Positions 21,510 through 32,589 of a DNA stretch of 64,000 nucleotides are shown piece by piece. The notes beneath the pieces are model-generated. The model was not told where the DNA came from and made no database searches. It saw nothing but the letters and a program-made list of their open reading frames with translations. The position numbers and the translations under genes are program-made. The DNA comes from Plenodomus lindquistii (taxonomy: Eukaryota > Ascomycota > Dothideomycetes > Pleosporales > Leptosphaeriaceae), in assembly GCA_025504975.1 (NCBI GenBank), contig JANUWI010000005.1, forward strand, positions 682,001 through 746,000, in the 5' to 3' direction. Position 1 is the stretch's first letter. Every line of letters begins with the position of its first letter.

Positions 21510-22563
21510 TCATCGCTTAGTGCCAATCTCCCTCAACAATTTGTCACCATTCCCTTCACCCACACCACCAACTTTCAATTTCACAACCAACTCGACCCTA
21601 CAGCTCTTCTCCTGCTCCTCCGTCCACGGCAGATAGCTCCACCGCCGTCCCGGCCCCTGCTGCTTCGGCGCCGTTTCATCGAAGCTCTGTAGAGCATCTA
21701 GCTGATACCCGCCGCAACCGTTAAAGTGCGTCCACTGGCTTGCATGCATGAAGAACGGGCCGCGGAGTTCAATGGTGAGTGCGCCGTTCGAGTGGACAAC
21801 TACGATCTGCGCTTCTTCTACCATGACTGGGTCGTGGTTGACAAAATGAAACTTGGGCGGGAGGTGAGTACGGTAGGTTGAAGGGTCGAGGATATAACGA
21901 CCGCGACCTAGGGGTTGAGGTTCCGGGTAGAGCGGGTAGTGTGGTGGCGCTATTCATATTAGCAATCATGAAATAATACCCCAAATTCCCCTGTTCTGTG
22001 AACATACAGCATACCGCGCCCGTCTCATCCCTCGGCAAACCCAGTCTCAGCAGCTCCACATGTTCCTCGCACAAGAAGTTCAAAGGCACTCCGTACATCC
22101 CGCAATACCTCGCCCACGAGTCCCAGCTCTTGATGAAATATGGCGGTGGATCACCCTCCCTCCTGATCCGACGCGTGAAGTACTTGCGGCCCCTGTTTGA
22201 TTGCGGCAGTAGCTCTGTGACGACGTTTGGTGGATTGAATAGCGTCCAGAAATGTTCGCCAAAGGCTGCTTGCTCGAACCAAGAGGGACGCCAATGAATG
22301 GTCTCGTTTTCGTTGAGGCTGCTGAGGACTAGGAGGTCTTTCTGAAGGCGGTGGAGGGAGGGGTCGGTGATGACTTTGGCTTGAGTGAGGGGCGAGGGTT
22401 GGGCGGCCACGGGGTTGTGGTTTGTTTGTGTTGCTGTGCCGTTAAGCGTGGGGACACTTTCTTTGAACGACGAACTGTTGGGTGAGGAGCATGGGTCATT
22501 GAATGTACAGGCTGCCGCCGGCGTACTGGGCCCCGAGTAGGGTGGTGTCATATGAACATCCAT
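21510..22563 (-). CDS. Hypothetical protein, two exons
   Basis: Exons 22563-22008 and 21949-21510 (intron 58 nt, GTATGT donor, TGCTAAT branch and ATAG acceptor) give 331 residues. The intron is needed because the upstream frame ends soon after and the downstream frame opens as PPHYPLYPEPQPLGRGRYIL. The first 80 residues are Ser/Pro/Thr-rich and disordered. The rest is a conserved-looking globular part: NENETIHWRPSWFEQAAFG, WTLFNPPNVVTELLPQ, RKYFTRRIRREGDPPPYFIK, and in exon 2 KFHFVNHDPVMVEEAQIVVV and FFMHASQWTHFNGCGGY. I do not recognise the family. No signal peptide or membrane helix. It lies tail to tail with the lactonase gene. Confidence 0.66.
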
Positions 22564-22997
22564 TTCCGACTACACCTGCGAATTAAGAGGGAGATAAAGT
22601 AAGTGGACAGTTGAATGACATTGGCAGGGGCGCTCCTGCATGTTATACTATTTGGATTGCCGTCCTGCAAGTGAAGTGAAGTGAAGTGAAGGAGACGCCG
22701 GACGTCGGTAAGTGGTCAGGCTCGGAGTGCTTGTACCACCACGATGTCCTTTGAGGCGAGCACGGGAACCAGCATATGTGGATATTTGCGCTACGTCATG
22801 CTCTGCATGCAAACAAAAGATTGCTTGAATCTGGATACCGTTTGTCATGCTATCCGCGCTGTATTCTGCGGTGAAGTCCTCAAGGAAATCAATTCTGGTA
22901 ACACGATGATATAGAACGATGTACACTGGAAGAATGTTACATACACACTCGACGTGCGATTGGCCACATGATTCAGTCCAACATATACAGCAGAATT
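22564..22997. other. Intergenic with a GTGAA microsatellite
   Basis: 434 bp between two co-oriented minus-strand genes. Contains the GTGAA tandem repeat near its left end; no gene seen. Confidence 0.5.
22671..22690. repeat. GTGAA pentanucleotide microsatellite
   Basis: Four perfect copies of GTGAA in tandem, about 110 bp upstream of the start codon of the minus-strand hypothetical gene. Confidence 0.9.
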
Positions 22998-25125
22998 TCA
23001 AAATGGATCCGTGTGCCAAAAGTCAAGATTCGTAGATGGCACTTGGCCAAGGAATGTCTCATCAAATCCGAATCCATACGATCCTATCAGATCGTACATG
23101 TTATAGTCGTTAGCGTTTTCGCCATTTGCGTTTTGGATTGTATTCATCGCAGGCATCATACCCGGCACGTGCACACTTGGTAAGCCTTGTGGAGCGATCA
23201 TATGGGTAGATGTAGCCGAGGGCGTCCCCACAACATCCAGGCGCTTCAAGAGGTCGTTGATTCCATGTACAATGTGTCGCGTGATGTGCTTCTCGTTCAA
23301 GTTCTCGGCGACTTTTGCGAGGAAGCTTGATGACCGCCTCGACAGTGAGAGGACTTGTGAGGTATTGAAGTTTAGACCGAGTCCGATTGGCTCAGTGGCC
23401 CACTCTGGTGAGGGCGCCTGTGCCATGCCGCCCCATGTCTTTGCCATCTTGAGCAGAAATGTGGCGCAAAATGCGACCATGGTGTGGGTGAAGATGGGAA
23501 CGGCAGTCATTGCTTTGCGGAGATCTGGCTCCTCGAAGATCAAGGTGAGTGTGCTTGTGGCGGCTGTGATCGCGATATTGGCTGCCTCCCGCCGATCGTA
23601 TGATAATGACTCAGACGTTGCAGCGTTTGGTGGAGGTAGGGCACGTAGCGCAAGGGAATTGAGCTGGAAGCGCGCGAAGTGATAGTAGAGCACTACGCCT
23701 TTGGATGGATATGATCCAATAGATGGACTATCAGCAGATCTTGACTGCCATGCTAGCCGCCACTGTTCGATTGCGAAGTTGAATTGTCTGAGTTGTTGGA
23801 AATCGGGCTCGGTCAGCGGCTGCTCTGGATCACTACCGTAGGCGATGTAGGCCTCCGTAAGTATCTTAAACAGCGTGACTTGTGCGCCTAGTCTGATGTC
23901 TCCTGGCTTGGTCTTTGGGCTATCCAGGAATATTTCGATGTTCTTGACTGCAACATCCTCGTGAATAATTGGTGGACGTCCATATGCAATACTGAACTGA
24001 TGATCGCAAACGTACAGGGCGTACCACAGACGCACGTTGTCGCGCTGTTCTTCATGCCCCCGCATGAGTTTTTGGTACGATTGGTGCAGGTTCATTTCCA
24101 CGGCGCTGCGTACGGCCAAGCCAGACAGCTTCCAGCTCAAATTGGAGAGATAAAATGCTGCAAGAGCTAGCGCTCGTATGTCGTCAAGATTCTGTGGACG
24201 CGAGAGACAAGCACCGTACGTTAGCGAGACGAAGATGCTGTAGCATTTTTGCAATGCTTCATCACGACCGGGAGTGTGCAACGCTGCGATGGTGAGAACT
24301 GCAGCCGTCAGAAGCTTCGAGCTGCGCCGGACTCCGTCAAGTGTGTCATAAGGAAACAAGACACCCGCCCAGAGGTAGAGCCGGATATCTTGCATATAAC
24401 GTCTGAAAAGGTCCTCGGCTTCATGTAGTGGGACGATGCCCTGGGCGATGAAATCCTCTTCCATGGCATTAGAATTTGGCCTCCATCGAACGCTACTCCG
24501 GAGGTTTCGAATTCGCGTGAGATCGTACAGACTTCGCATGGGAGCTGTCACCAGATCTGATTCCTCCTCGGATTCATGCTCAACAGAGGTTTCTCGCGTC
24601 ATGTCCATTGGCGCAACGGGAACCACGAGATGGTTGCTATCGCTCGTCATGTTGGTAGGACTAATGTTCATGTGGTGGCCTGAATCTGGACGTGGTGATT
24701 CTTCCTTGAGACGTTCCAGTCCTGGAAGTTTGTTGTACTGCAGCAGATATTGCACCGCTGAACGAAGTTGTTCCAATTCTGCAGTCGCATTGGATTTCCA
24801 GCTAAAAACAATGAGAACTGGTTGTTGCTGTTGCAGAAGGAGACTCACGCCATGTCCTCGTCTATAAGGCGCTGGTTCATGTTGTAGGGCACACACTCCG
24901 TCCCGCTTCGCAGACATTTTGCGCATTTGATCTCGTTGTCGACAGGCTCACATTTGATCTTGTGCCGTTTGCATTCGGCGCCTTTGCAATGAGTGAAGTG
25001 CTCTGATGAGAGTGGGGGAGTTGCGGCGCAGACTCACATGCTCGTATCCTCGGCGTTCGTCCTGGAGCGGCTCTGCGTCCATCTTCATGCTCCGCGTCTT
25101 CACTTGCGCGCTTCAAGGGCGACAT
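22998..25125 (-). CDS. Zn2Cys6 transcription factor with fungal-specific TF domain
   Basis: Zinc-cluster regulator of 674 residues from exons 25125-25038, 24981-24849 and 24801-22998. Intron 1 splits the zinc cluster; splicing restores C30-x2-C33-x6-C40-x8-C49-x2-C52-x6-C59 (RACAECKRHKIKC ... KCAKCLRSGTEC), the exact Zn2Cys6 spacing, which strongly validates the gene model. A leucine-rich linker helix (ELEQLRSAVQYLLQ) follows, probably for dimerisation. The middle region holds the fungal-specific regulatory domain: DLFRRYMQDIRLYLW, LTAAVLTIAALHTPG, SWKLSGLAVRSAVEMNLHQS and VRLWYALYVCDHQFSIAYGRPP. The C-terminus is an aromatic/acidic stretch (YDLIGSYGFGFDETFL) that may be an activation region. 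Targets cannot be deduced; the neighbours (PTH11-like receptor upstream, unknown gene downstream) give only weak hints. Donors are GTGAGT twice; acceptors CAAAG and TTTTAG. Confidence 0.92.
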
Positions 25126-25973
25126 TGCGCAATGCCATGCGGTGCTGAGAAGCGATCGTAGAGATCGGCGTTGCAACGTAAACCTCGCGTCTCCTGCAGC
25201 ACATGCGTGGAAAGTAATCTTTGGCCTCGTGACATGACATGACGGGGAAATTAAAGCTTTGGTGAATCAAGAGCTGAGCTAGGAGAACGCTTCCCAAAGC
25301 AGGCGTGAAGCGGGGACCCCAACTCTAGCCCGCACCGACTTTGCACCGTCCCGACCTTGTCCCTGCGCCGTCGTTGCCACCATTCAGAATTCTCCGTGCT
25401 CTAGGGTCGGAGCTTCATCCCCAGATTCCAGATTTCAGATTCTGGGCTTGGATGACCCTGCGTAATTCTTCCGCTAGAGCTGCAACACCATGTGCGTACG
25501 GCAACGGTGGGCGTTCCATTAGCTCATTGGCGATGGAACGTGGCTGAACGCCATCATGAAGGTGCATCAAGCTTTATCATAGCACAGGAGATATCATGAC
25601 GCGAGTGTTTTCCCGATGCAAACATGCATCTCACCTTGCGATGAGAATTACGGTAGTAGATACATACGAAGGAGCTCGTATTTTTTTTTTAGTTGTACCC
25701 ACTCACCAAAATTAGCACAGACCCTACAGCCCAAAAAAATAAAAATAAAAACGAGATCCTTCGTATATGAGTGACATAAAGGCAGGGTCGGCTACTTGGC
25801 GTTTTGTGGAGAATCGAGCCAAGATAGAATGCGGCTTTTCTTGCGGACAATAACATCGACTACGGTGAATACAGCCTAGTTGGACTGCCACGCTCACATC
25901 CCACATCAGCCTCATCACCGATGACAACGTCACGTTAGAACGTTTGCTTCCATCGGTTCCAACACCACTGAAG
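25126..25973. other. Intergenic with an AT-flanked inverted repeat
   Basis: 848 bp separating the zinc-cluster gene start from the receptor gene stop, both on the minus strand. No gene; the inverted repeat at 25664-25766 is the main feature. Confidence 0.5.
25664..25766. repeat. Imperfect inverted repeat with T-run and A-run shoulders
   Basis: Left arm 25664-25679 (atacgaaggagctcgt) and right arm 25751-25766 (complement reads atacgaaggatctcgt) match at 15 of 16 positions. Inside the arms the left is followed by a T-run and the right preceded by A-rich sequence, extending the pairing. The loop is about 50 nt. It could be a small foldback/MITE remnant or a strong RNA hairpin. Confidence 0.75.
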
Positions 25974-27276
25974 TCAAGACCTTGACTGGTGAGATGTGCC
26001 CGACGGGATCACCAGTTCGTGTGCCTCACTACCATACGTACTCTTCCATTCCATTACCGTAGTCTTCTGAATGTGCCTCCCCGCCTTGCCTGGCAAAATC
26101 TCTTCTTGGCTTTCTGCATCATAGCTTCTCTTCCCAAAGCACGAGTCCCTTATACCGTCGCTGTACTTGATGCCCGATACTTTCGCCTCCAACTCAATGT
26201 CATCACTAGTCTTAAAGTAACCCCTTGGCCCTGGGCCCGAGCGTGCTGATGGATTTGGCACGTATGCGCTCGCAGTCTGCGTTGTATCGAAGCATGAGAT
26301 AAAGCGTCCAAGGATCCATTTGATCGTCGGCCCGCACGCAGCGATCACCCCAAGGTTGGATTCGATGTTCGACAATGCGTTCCGAACGTTGTGAGGATCC
26401 TCAGCTGTGAGGGCTGGGAGGCTAAAGACAAGCACAAACTGGTGTAAGCGATAGCAACCGATTGCAGTCACCGCTAGTGGAAGCGACAGGAACGCAATGA
26501 TACCGATTTTGCTCTTGATCGACATTTGCAGGTCGTAAACGATCCAGGCAGGTATGATAGTGACTAGGACATCAGTGGCGATGGTTACACCAACGACCCC
26601 AAAGATGTACTGGTCCTGCCGGCCGCACGTGCCGGGAGCACTGGTGTTCCACCTCTTATGTATGGGTGTGCACATGAAGATGTTCCCGAGTGTGGCGGCG
26701 ATAATGAACAGTACGTTCACTACGATCAAAGCCCAGAGACTCGCGATAATGAATCGGTTGGGAGAACGTAGTTTTAGCAGTGTGATCAAGAAAGAAATCT
26801 TGGCAAGACCTAGGATTGGATTGTATAGCAAATTGTTGATAAATCGATACTTAGTGTGCCTCGTTAGCTTGACCACAGTGGTGTATAGTGCTAATATCCT
26901 ACCAATAGCACTTCATGTACATTGACAGCTCCTTTTGGAATTCGATCGGCATGATAACCTGAATAAGATATAACAACGACTAACTCAGGTTAGATCTTCT
27001 CCGTTACTTTGATGCGTAATCAATGATCATGCGTACATTTCCATACTGTCGCTGTAAGTACAGCGAGCAATGCTTCAGCAAAAACAAGCAGCACGTCCTC
27101 TATCAACATATTAGTCGGTATCATAAGATGTAGCGGTTGTAGGGCTTACCGATCCCGAATTGATGTTCGATTGTTCTTCTCCATACTCTGATACTTACTA
27201 TAGCGAGCGAAAGTGCAAAGGGAAAGACTATAAGAAATATGTTGAGTGGCTGGAGACCTGTATCTGCCATTTTCAT
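25974..27276 (-). CDS. PTH11-like integral membrane protein (fungal rhodopsin-fold domain)
   Basis: Seven-helix membrane protein of the large fungal family that includes PTH11 of Magnaporthe (surface sensing). Four exons, 27276-27150, 27099-27037, 26958-26903 and 26849-25974, encode 373 residues with every junction in phase. TM1 is PLNIFLIVFPFALSLAIVSI; the FGIEDVLLVFAEALL helix spans intron 1 (EFG-DD-like position). Exon 4 carries GLAKISFLITLLKL, LIVVNVLFIIAATLGNIFMC with the family Cys before PIHKRWNT, CGRQDQYIFG, DVLVTIIPAWIVYDLQMS and LSNIESNLGVIAACGPTIK, the typical TM7 end. The cytosolic tail of about 100 residues is polar. There is no N-terminal CFEM domain, so it belongs to the shorter subgroup. 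Two start codons (27276, 27270) are equally possible. Ligand unknown. Confidence 0.8.
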
Positions 27277-28633
27277 GTGAAGCAGAAGTAGAAAAACCCC
27301 AGCGCTGTGTAAAGAGTTTCCCACTATATAGTGTTCTAATAGCATGCTGCACAGTGTTTCTACATCTATTGCTGTTGACAGTCCTCCGGAGATTTTGGGT
27401 GGGCCGAGTCCTGAAGCAACCCTTGGCACGCCACGATCCTGCAAGGCTTGCTACTTTACCTTTTCTTATTCAATCCAATAGATAGATACCATAGAGTATA
27501 TGTGGAGGATGACATAAATATATACCTTTCATGATCATCCAGCGGTAAGCACACGTGCTAAAGCCTTTGTAGGTTTTTTTTCGAGGCATCGAGAAGTTGC
27601 TATTGAAACCCGATCAATTCTTTGAATGGTCTCTTCATCTACGCATGTGTGTCGCAAATTCGTCCCCGTATGTTGGACCGTGGACCTATGTCAGGGCGTA
27701 GTGCTGCAAGGCCACCTGCACATTGTCAAGAGAAGCCCGTGGTTGGGTGATACACTAAAAGCAGTAGAAGGATGGGCTAAGAAATCTCATGCCTATCAGC
27801 AAGTCTGAGTTATCTTGGCTCTGGATACTTGAAGGAGTCTGGAACAATCGAGTGATGTGTTGATACCACGAAGGATCTAGCAGGAGGTGCTGCCAAGGTC
27901 CTACCCCCCTAGGTTATCTCAGCGCGGATGGCGGTTGTGTCCCGCGGGAACGGCTGGGCCGCACCCGCCCGCACTTCCGCCAAAATTATCCATGGCATCG
28001 ACAACCACATGGTGCACGATATGCCCTACGAAGCGCGTCGGGTAGCTACGTTGTCTTCTATCACTCATTAACTGTCTTCAGGCGAGTCTACTCAGTATGA
28101 TCGAGACTCTTTCCACATCAGCAAGCACCCAAACCTGAGCTTGTTATCATCAGCAATCATGCTGCACTCCAACCCCAGTACAAGCGAAAGAAGAGGCCCA
28201 CCTACGCGAGATGCCAAGGTGTGGATGTTCTGCAAGAGCTTCTTGGTCTGGAGGGATTCTGGAACAGTGCCTCGGTTGAGAAAAGATTGACATCGTTCAG
28301 AGGAGTCGGACGCATTCTCTACTGCCTTAGGTACCAATGACCTGGCCTATCAGGAAGCCACTTTGTCAATAATCTGCATAAACTATGTGCATTGCGAAGG
28401 TCTTAATCTCCGAAGCTTCGTCTCTCCACGATCTGATCAGTGTGGCGAACTAGTCAAAGGCATCGTGACTGCGTCCAAAGTACGGGTACGTGATTCATGA
28501 GTCCGCAGTCATACGATCGCCACATCCTAAATCCAGCAACTGGCTAAGTTCTCAAAGTTAAAATCAGAGTGAAGCCCGACTCAATTAACTCAATTGCCAT
28601 CTTGTCACTTTTCTACCAGTGCACCGGTTCGTA
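27277..28633. other. Divergent intergenic region
   Basis: 1.36 kb between the receptor (minus) and the FAD oxidase (plus). Short open frames at 27626-27808 and 28092-28337 show no recognisable features; no gene supported. Confidence 0.5.
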
Positions 28634-30610
28634 ATGGTCATTTCCGGGGTGTTCCTGCCACGACGCCTCGTCTTGGCCTGCGTAGCAACGACAGCCTTTG
28701 GTCAATCTTCGTCAATCTTCGATATCGAACGCGCGGCAGCATCGGTATCCACCGTATCAGCGGCTGGTGCGCCCCTGCAGCCAGCGGAAGCGCTACAATT
28801 GACTGACGCCGTCCTGGAACGACTGGCCACTGATGACTCTACCTCTAAATACGCCGCTTACTTCGACATTGAGGACGGCAGTGTAGCAGGATCAGGGGCT
28901 GGACGACGCCGTGCAGCACCTTCTTGGAAGACCTTTCCAGGAGACGCTGCCTGGCCCAAGAAACACGTCTGGGATCTTTTCAACGCGCTGCTAGGAGGGG
29001 CTCTGATCCCCACCAAGCCCATAGCCTCATCATGTTACGACACGAAATGGGGCAACAAGGATACCGCTACCTGCGCAGATGTCACTGCGAACTTTACCAA
29101 CCCATTGTTTCATCACGCCGACCCGACGTCTAACATGTGGCCTATCTTCCAAGGACGCACATGTATGCCGAGAAACGACACCATGGGCAAGACATGCACC
29201 TTGGGCGCCTACCCCGAATACGCCATCAAAGTCACCAATGTAGCTCAGATCCAACTAGCCATCAACTTTGTTCGGGCTACCAATATGCGCCTCGTCATCA
29301 AGAACACGGGCCATTGTTATCTCGGCAAGTCGACAGGCGCTGGAGCGTTGAGTCTGTGGACACACAACATGAAGGGCATAGATTTCCTTCCCGACTACAA
29401 AGGTCCAGGCTACTCCGGCCCCGCACTAAAAATAGCTGCTGGAGTTACAGTCAGGGAAGTGTACGAGGCCGCAGACAAGTACGGTGTTACTGTAACTGGG
29501 GCTGTATCCTGGAGTGTTGGATACGCTGGTGGTATGATCACAGGCGGTGGCCAGAATCCTCTTGCTGGAATCTACGGCATGGCAGCCGACCATGTCGTAG
29601 CATTTCAAGTCGTCACCGCAGACGGGCGCTTTACCACCGTCTCCGAGGTATCCAACCCCGACCTCTTCTGGGCCTTGAGAGGAGGAGGTGGCGGCACCTT
29701 CGCAGTCGTAACATCCGTCATTGTCCGCGCACACCCTAAGCTGAAAGTCGTCACAGCCCAATTCACCCTCAACGCGACAACAATCGGCGAAGAAGCTTTC
29801 TGGCTTGCAACCAAGAAATTCTACGACGTCTTTCTCGACTGGGCAGACGCAGGACTCTACTCCTTCTTCATAATGGGCAACAAGCCCGCGCCCTTCCTCA
29901 ACATGCGGCCCCTCTTCGCACCAAACCACACGCAAGAATCCTACAACAAAGTCGTAGCGCCGTTTTTTGACTTCCTCACCGCTAACAATATATCCCTGTC
30001 TGCTCCACACACAAGCATCGCGCATACCTCCTTCTATGACGCATATCAGGCAACATGGGGCGCTAACTCGTTCCCCATCGGTCTCGACAATTCTCTCCCG
30101 GCAAACCGCATCATCCCGCGTGTCAATTTCAAAGAAAAGTATAACCAGACTTTCACGCTGATCAAGGAGCACGTCATGGCCGGCAAGCACCTCCTAGGCT
30201 ACCACAAGACGCCCGTCAAGTACGGAAACACCAACAACGCTGTCAGCCCCGCGTGGCGCGAATGCGCAATGTTCATGGTGACGTCGTCTAACAAAGCGCT
30301 CGACCATTCGACGCCTGAAGCTTTGGCGATTGCGAATAAAGATCTGCAGGAAAACATTTTGCAGCCGTGGCGCGATATTACGCCCGTCGAGGAGGGCGGT
30401 GGTACGTATCTTAATGAAGCGAGTGTCGAGGAGCCCGACTGGCAGGAAAGTTTCTATGGAGGTTACTATGGTAGGCTGAGCGAGATTAAGAGGAAGTGGG
30501 ATCCTAAAGATGTGTTTTATGCGACTACGGCGGTGGGGAGTGAACGGTGGGTTGTCAAGGATGGAGAACAGGGTGTGCAGACGCAGAATGGACGGTTGTG
30601 TAGAGTGTGA
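28634..30610 (+). CDS. Secreted FAD-linked oxidoreductase (BBE/VAO family)
   Basis: Berberine-bridge-enzyme-like oxidase, intronless, 658 residues from ATG 28634. An N-terminal signal peptide (about 24 residues: VFLPRRLVLACVATTAFGQ) sends it out of the cell. The FAD-binding PCMH domain starts near YPEYAIKVTNVAQIQLAINF and contains RLVIKNTGHCYLGKST, then AAGVTVREVYEAADKYG, VGYAGGMITGGGQNPLAG, GMAADHVVAFQVVTADGRF and WALRGGGGGTFAVVTS. The C-terminal BBE segment includes TYLNEASVEEPDWQESFYGG and KWDPKDVFYATTAVGSERW. Relatives oxidise sugars, alcohols or alkaloid-like metabolites with O2. Oddities: the usual GHD/S after the flavin-linking His is GHC here, and the common GGGH motif reads GGGQ, so the flavin attachment may differ. 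Several N-glycosylation sites (NFT, NHT, NIS, NQT) fit secretion. The frame also opens slightly upstream but has no earlier ATG. Confidence 0.9.
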   Translation: MVISGVFLPRRLVLACVATTAFGQSSSIFDIERAAASVSTVSAAGAPLQPAEALQLTDAVLERLATDDSTSKYAAYFDIEDGSVAGSGAGRRRAAPSWKTFPGDAAWPKKHVWDLFNALLGGALIPTKPIASSCYDTKWGNKDTATCADVTANFTNPLFHHADPTSNMWPIFQGRTCMPRNDTMGKTCTLGAYPEYAIKVTNVAQIQLAINFVRATNMRLVIKNTGHCYLGKSTGAGALSLWTHNMKGIDFLPDYKGPGYSGPALKIAAGVTVREVYEAADKYGVTVTGAVSWSVGYAGGMITGGGQNPLAGIYGMAADHVVAFQVVTADGRFTTVSEVSNPDLFWALRGGGGGTFAVVTSVIVRAHPKLKVVTAQFTLNATTIGEEAFWLATKKFYDVFLDWADAGLYSFFIMGNKPAPFLNMRPLFAPNHTQESYNKVVAPFFDFLTANNISLSAPHTSIAHTSFYDAYQATWGANSFPIGLDNSLPANRIIPRVNFKEKYNQTFTLIKEHVMAGKHLLGYHKTPVKYGNTNNAVSPAWRECAMFMVTSSNKALDHSTPEALAIANKDLQENILQPWRDITPVEEGGGTYLNEASVEEPDWQESFYGGYYGRLSEIKRKWDPKDVFYATTAVGSERWVVKDGEQGVQTQNGRLCRV

Positions 30611-30824
30611 TTGTGTTTGTCGAAATACATGAAGCCAGACGCCTTTGATGGTTCCCAAGAGGAAAAGTCATTCGAGTCCTAGCGCCTACTATATCCTGTG
30701 ATATGGTACCAGTCCCCCCATGTTTTTTTTTGAGAGAGTTGTCCATCCCAACGCCGTCCAATGCGGTACATCCATCACCTTTCTCGCTTTTCGGGCTATC
30801 TCCAGCCCGCTGCGCCTACGCTCA

Positions 30825-32589
30825 TCACCGCTGATTCGCACTCTGCAACGGCATGACACGCCCCGAATCTACGATAATCTGCTCATCGAGCCGCTTCTCT
30901 GTCTCCCCGTACTCGAGTCTCTTCCATGTCGAGATACGCGCTTGATTTGTATCAATCTCAAACACCCTCAGTCTCCTGTGATAATTGTTGTATCCGCCGT
31001 AGCCACCGAATCCACTGCCGCCCGCATAGCACATCCACAGCTCGGGGCTACCTGACGCGGGGGATTTGGACAGTGCGCAGTAGTCGTTGACGTGATCGTG
31101 GCCGCAGGATACGGCGCTGACATCGTACTCGACAAGTGCGTCTTTGAAGTGTGTGTTGAATGCGGGAGCGGTAATGGGCTCAGTCCAATTTCCCACGCGG
31201 TCGTTGGCTGGGTTTCCATATTCGGGGAGAGGAATGTGTATGAAAGCCATGTTAAGATGTTTGTGTGTGTAGTGGCTATGTGCCTCTTTGAGACTTTCAG
31301 CCGTGGTTTTGAACCAGTTGATTTGGTTGAGCTTGAGCCAGTCGTAGCCGCGGTAGTGCGTCTCGTCGGGAGAGTACGAGTGTGTATCGAGGAAGTATAG
31401 GGTTAGGGCTGAGTGCTTGCTGCTGTGGGCCTGGATCTCGACAAAGTAATTTCCGACGCCTTCAATCGTGTTGGGGCCGGCTTCGCTGAGGGAGTAGGGG
31501 AGCGATTCGTACAGGTCCATTTGCGCGTGCCGGGAGAGTGTACCTTCGTCGTCGTGGTTGCCGAAGATGGCGGCGTAGGGGATCTTGCGCTCGGCGAGGG
31601 GTTCTATGATTTTGAACATTGCCTGAAACGATGTTAGTGGGTAGATAAGTAGGAGGGAGTGTAAACTTGCGCTCTGAACATCGGGCGCAGTATCACCGTT
31701 GACTTGATCACCAGACAAGACAACAAAATCTGGCTTCTCGTCATCGAGGACTCTCTCGACAAAGTCCAAAGTTCTTGGATCCGCGTCGCAGTGCCCTCCA
31801 TTGCCCCCCTTTGGCTCTGCGTCTCTGCACACGCCCAGACCTGTACTAAGGTGGAGGTCTGAGATCTGCATGATCTTGTACTTGCCATCCTTCTTTATTT
31901 TGGGGACGGGTCTTTCGTGTTTTACTGGCCGTCCTCGACGTATGCTTAGTCGTGGGTCTTTACTATCCTTCCCAGAGTCCAGATGCAAGGGCCCGTTCTT
32001 GACCAGCTCCCAGCCAGGACGTGGCTCGGCAGCGTCGGCCCCAAAAAGTATGTCTACCGCAGTGACTGCGTTTTTTGAGTCGCTTGCGTGACGCTTTAGT
32101 GAGCGCTTGATCCACACGCCTGCTGGTCGCGACTCCCACTTCTCGGCTGCCTGCGTCTTCTCTCCCACCGAAGGGTCCAGCTTGCCCGTCCTCACATCTA
32201 TTACAACCTTGTCTTCTGCCTGGAGCTCCTCTTCTCGTTTGCGCTTGATGTGCACGTATGCGCTCGAAACCCAACCTGAGCCCAGGTACAGGTCCTTCTC
32301 GACGCGATGCCACTTCTTCTGATCCAGCATACATTTTGAGAGAGGGTTTAGGGTTGAGCAGGTTTGCACAGTAATATCGGTGATGACGAGGCCTTCGTGG
32401 TGGAGTGGCAGGTGACTGTGGACCGACTGGGGGAGTACTCGATAGCGGTTATCGAGGAAGAAGACGAGCAGAGAGGCGACGGTGATGAGACTCACGAGCT
32501 GAATGCCCGTTCGCACCTGCAGTTGTCAGATGTCTGTGCTGCACTGGGTTACATAGTTCTGCCATATCACTCACTATGCGGCGCGTCAT
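30825..32589 (-). CDS. dcr2: Dcr2-type metallophosphatase (calcineurin-like phosphoesterase)
   Basis: Homologue of yeast Dcr2, a phosphatase implicated in cell-cycle entry and UPR control. Exons 32589-32575, 32516-31671 and 31622-30825 give 552 residues. Exon 1 encodes only MTRRI; joining it by a GTGAGT...CTGCAG intron produces MTRRIVRTGIQLVSLI and an N-terminal membrane anchor (about residues 10-28), so the protein is a type II membrane protein. The metallophosphoesterase motifs follow in order: ISDLHLS (D-x-H), VLSGDQVNGD (GDxx), IFGNHDDEG (GNHD/E), FIHIPLPEY and SCGHDHVND (GHxH). These ligands build the two-metal site. The second intron (31670-31623) is of the rare GC-AG type; if it were retained the protein would gain 16 residues between DVQS and AMFK. 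The gene converges with the FAD oxidase gene. Confidence 0.92.
31623..31670 (-). other. GC-AG intron, 48 nt, stop-free and a multiple of three
   Basis: On the minus strand the intron begins GCAAGT, the optimal context for GC donors, has a perfect ACTAAC branch point 12 nt before a TTTCAG acceptor, and is 48 nt long. Because it contains no stop in frame, automatic annotation would call it coding; removing it rejoins the conserved segment DVQS-AMFKIIEPL. Confidence 0.8.

Noticed and set aside
16391..25125. Possible secondary-metabolite cluster (aminotransferase, lactonase, zinc-cluster regulator)
   Set aside because: No backbone synthase, no consistent orientation, and the genes between are unrelated; too weak to call.
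27626..27808. 60-codon plus-strand open frame between the receptor and the oxidase
   Set aside because: Too short, no signal or domain, and no start-context support.
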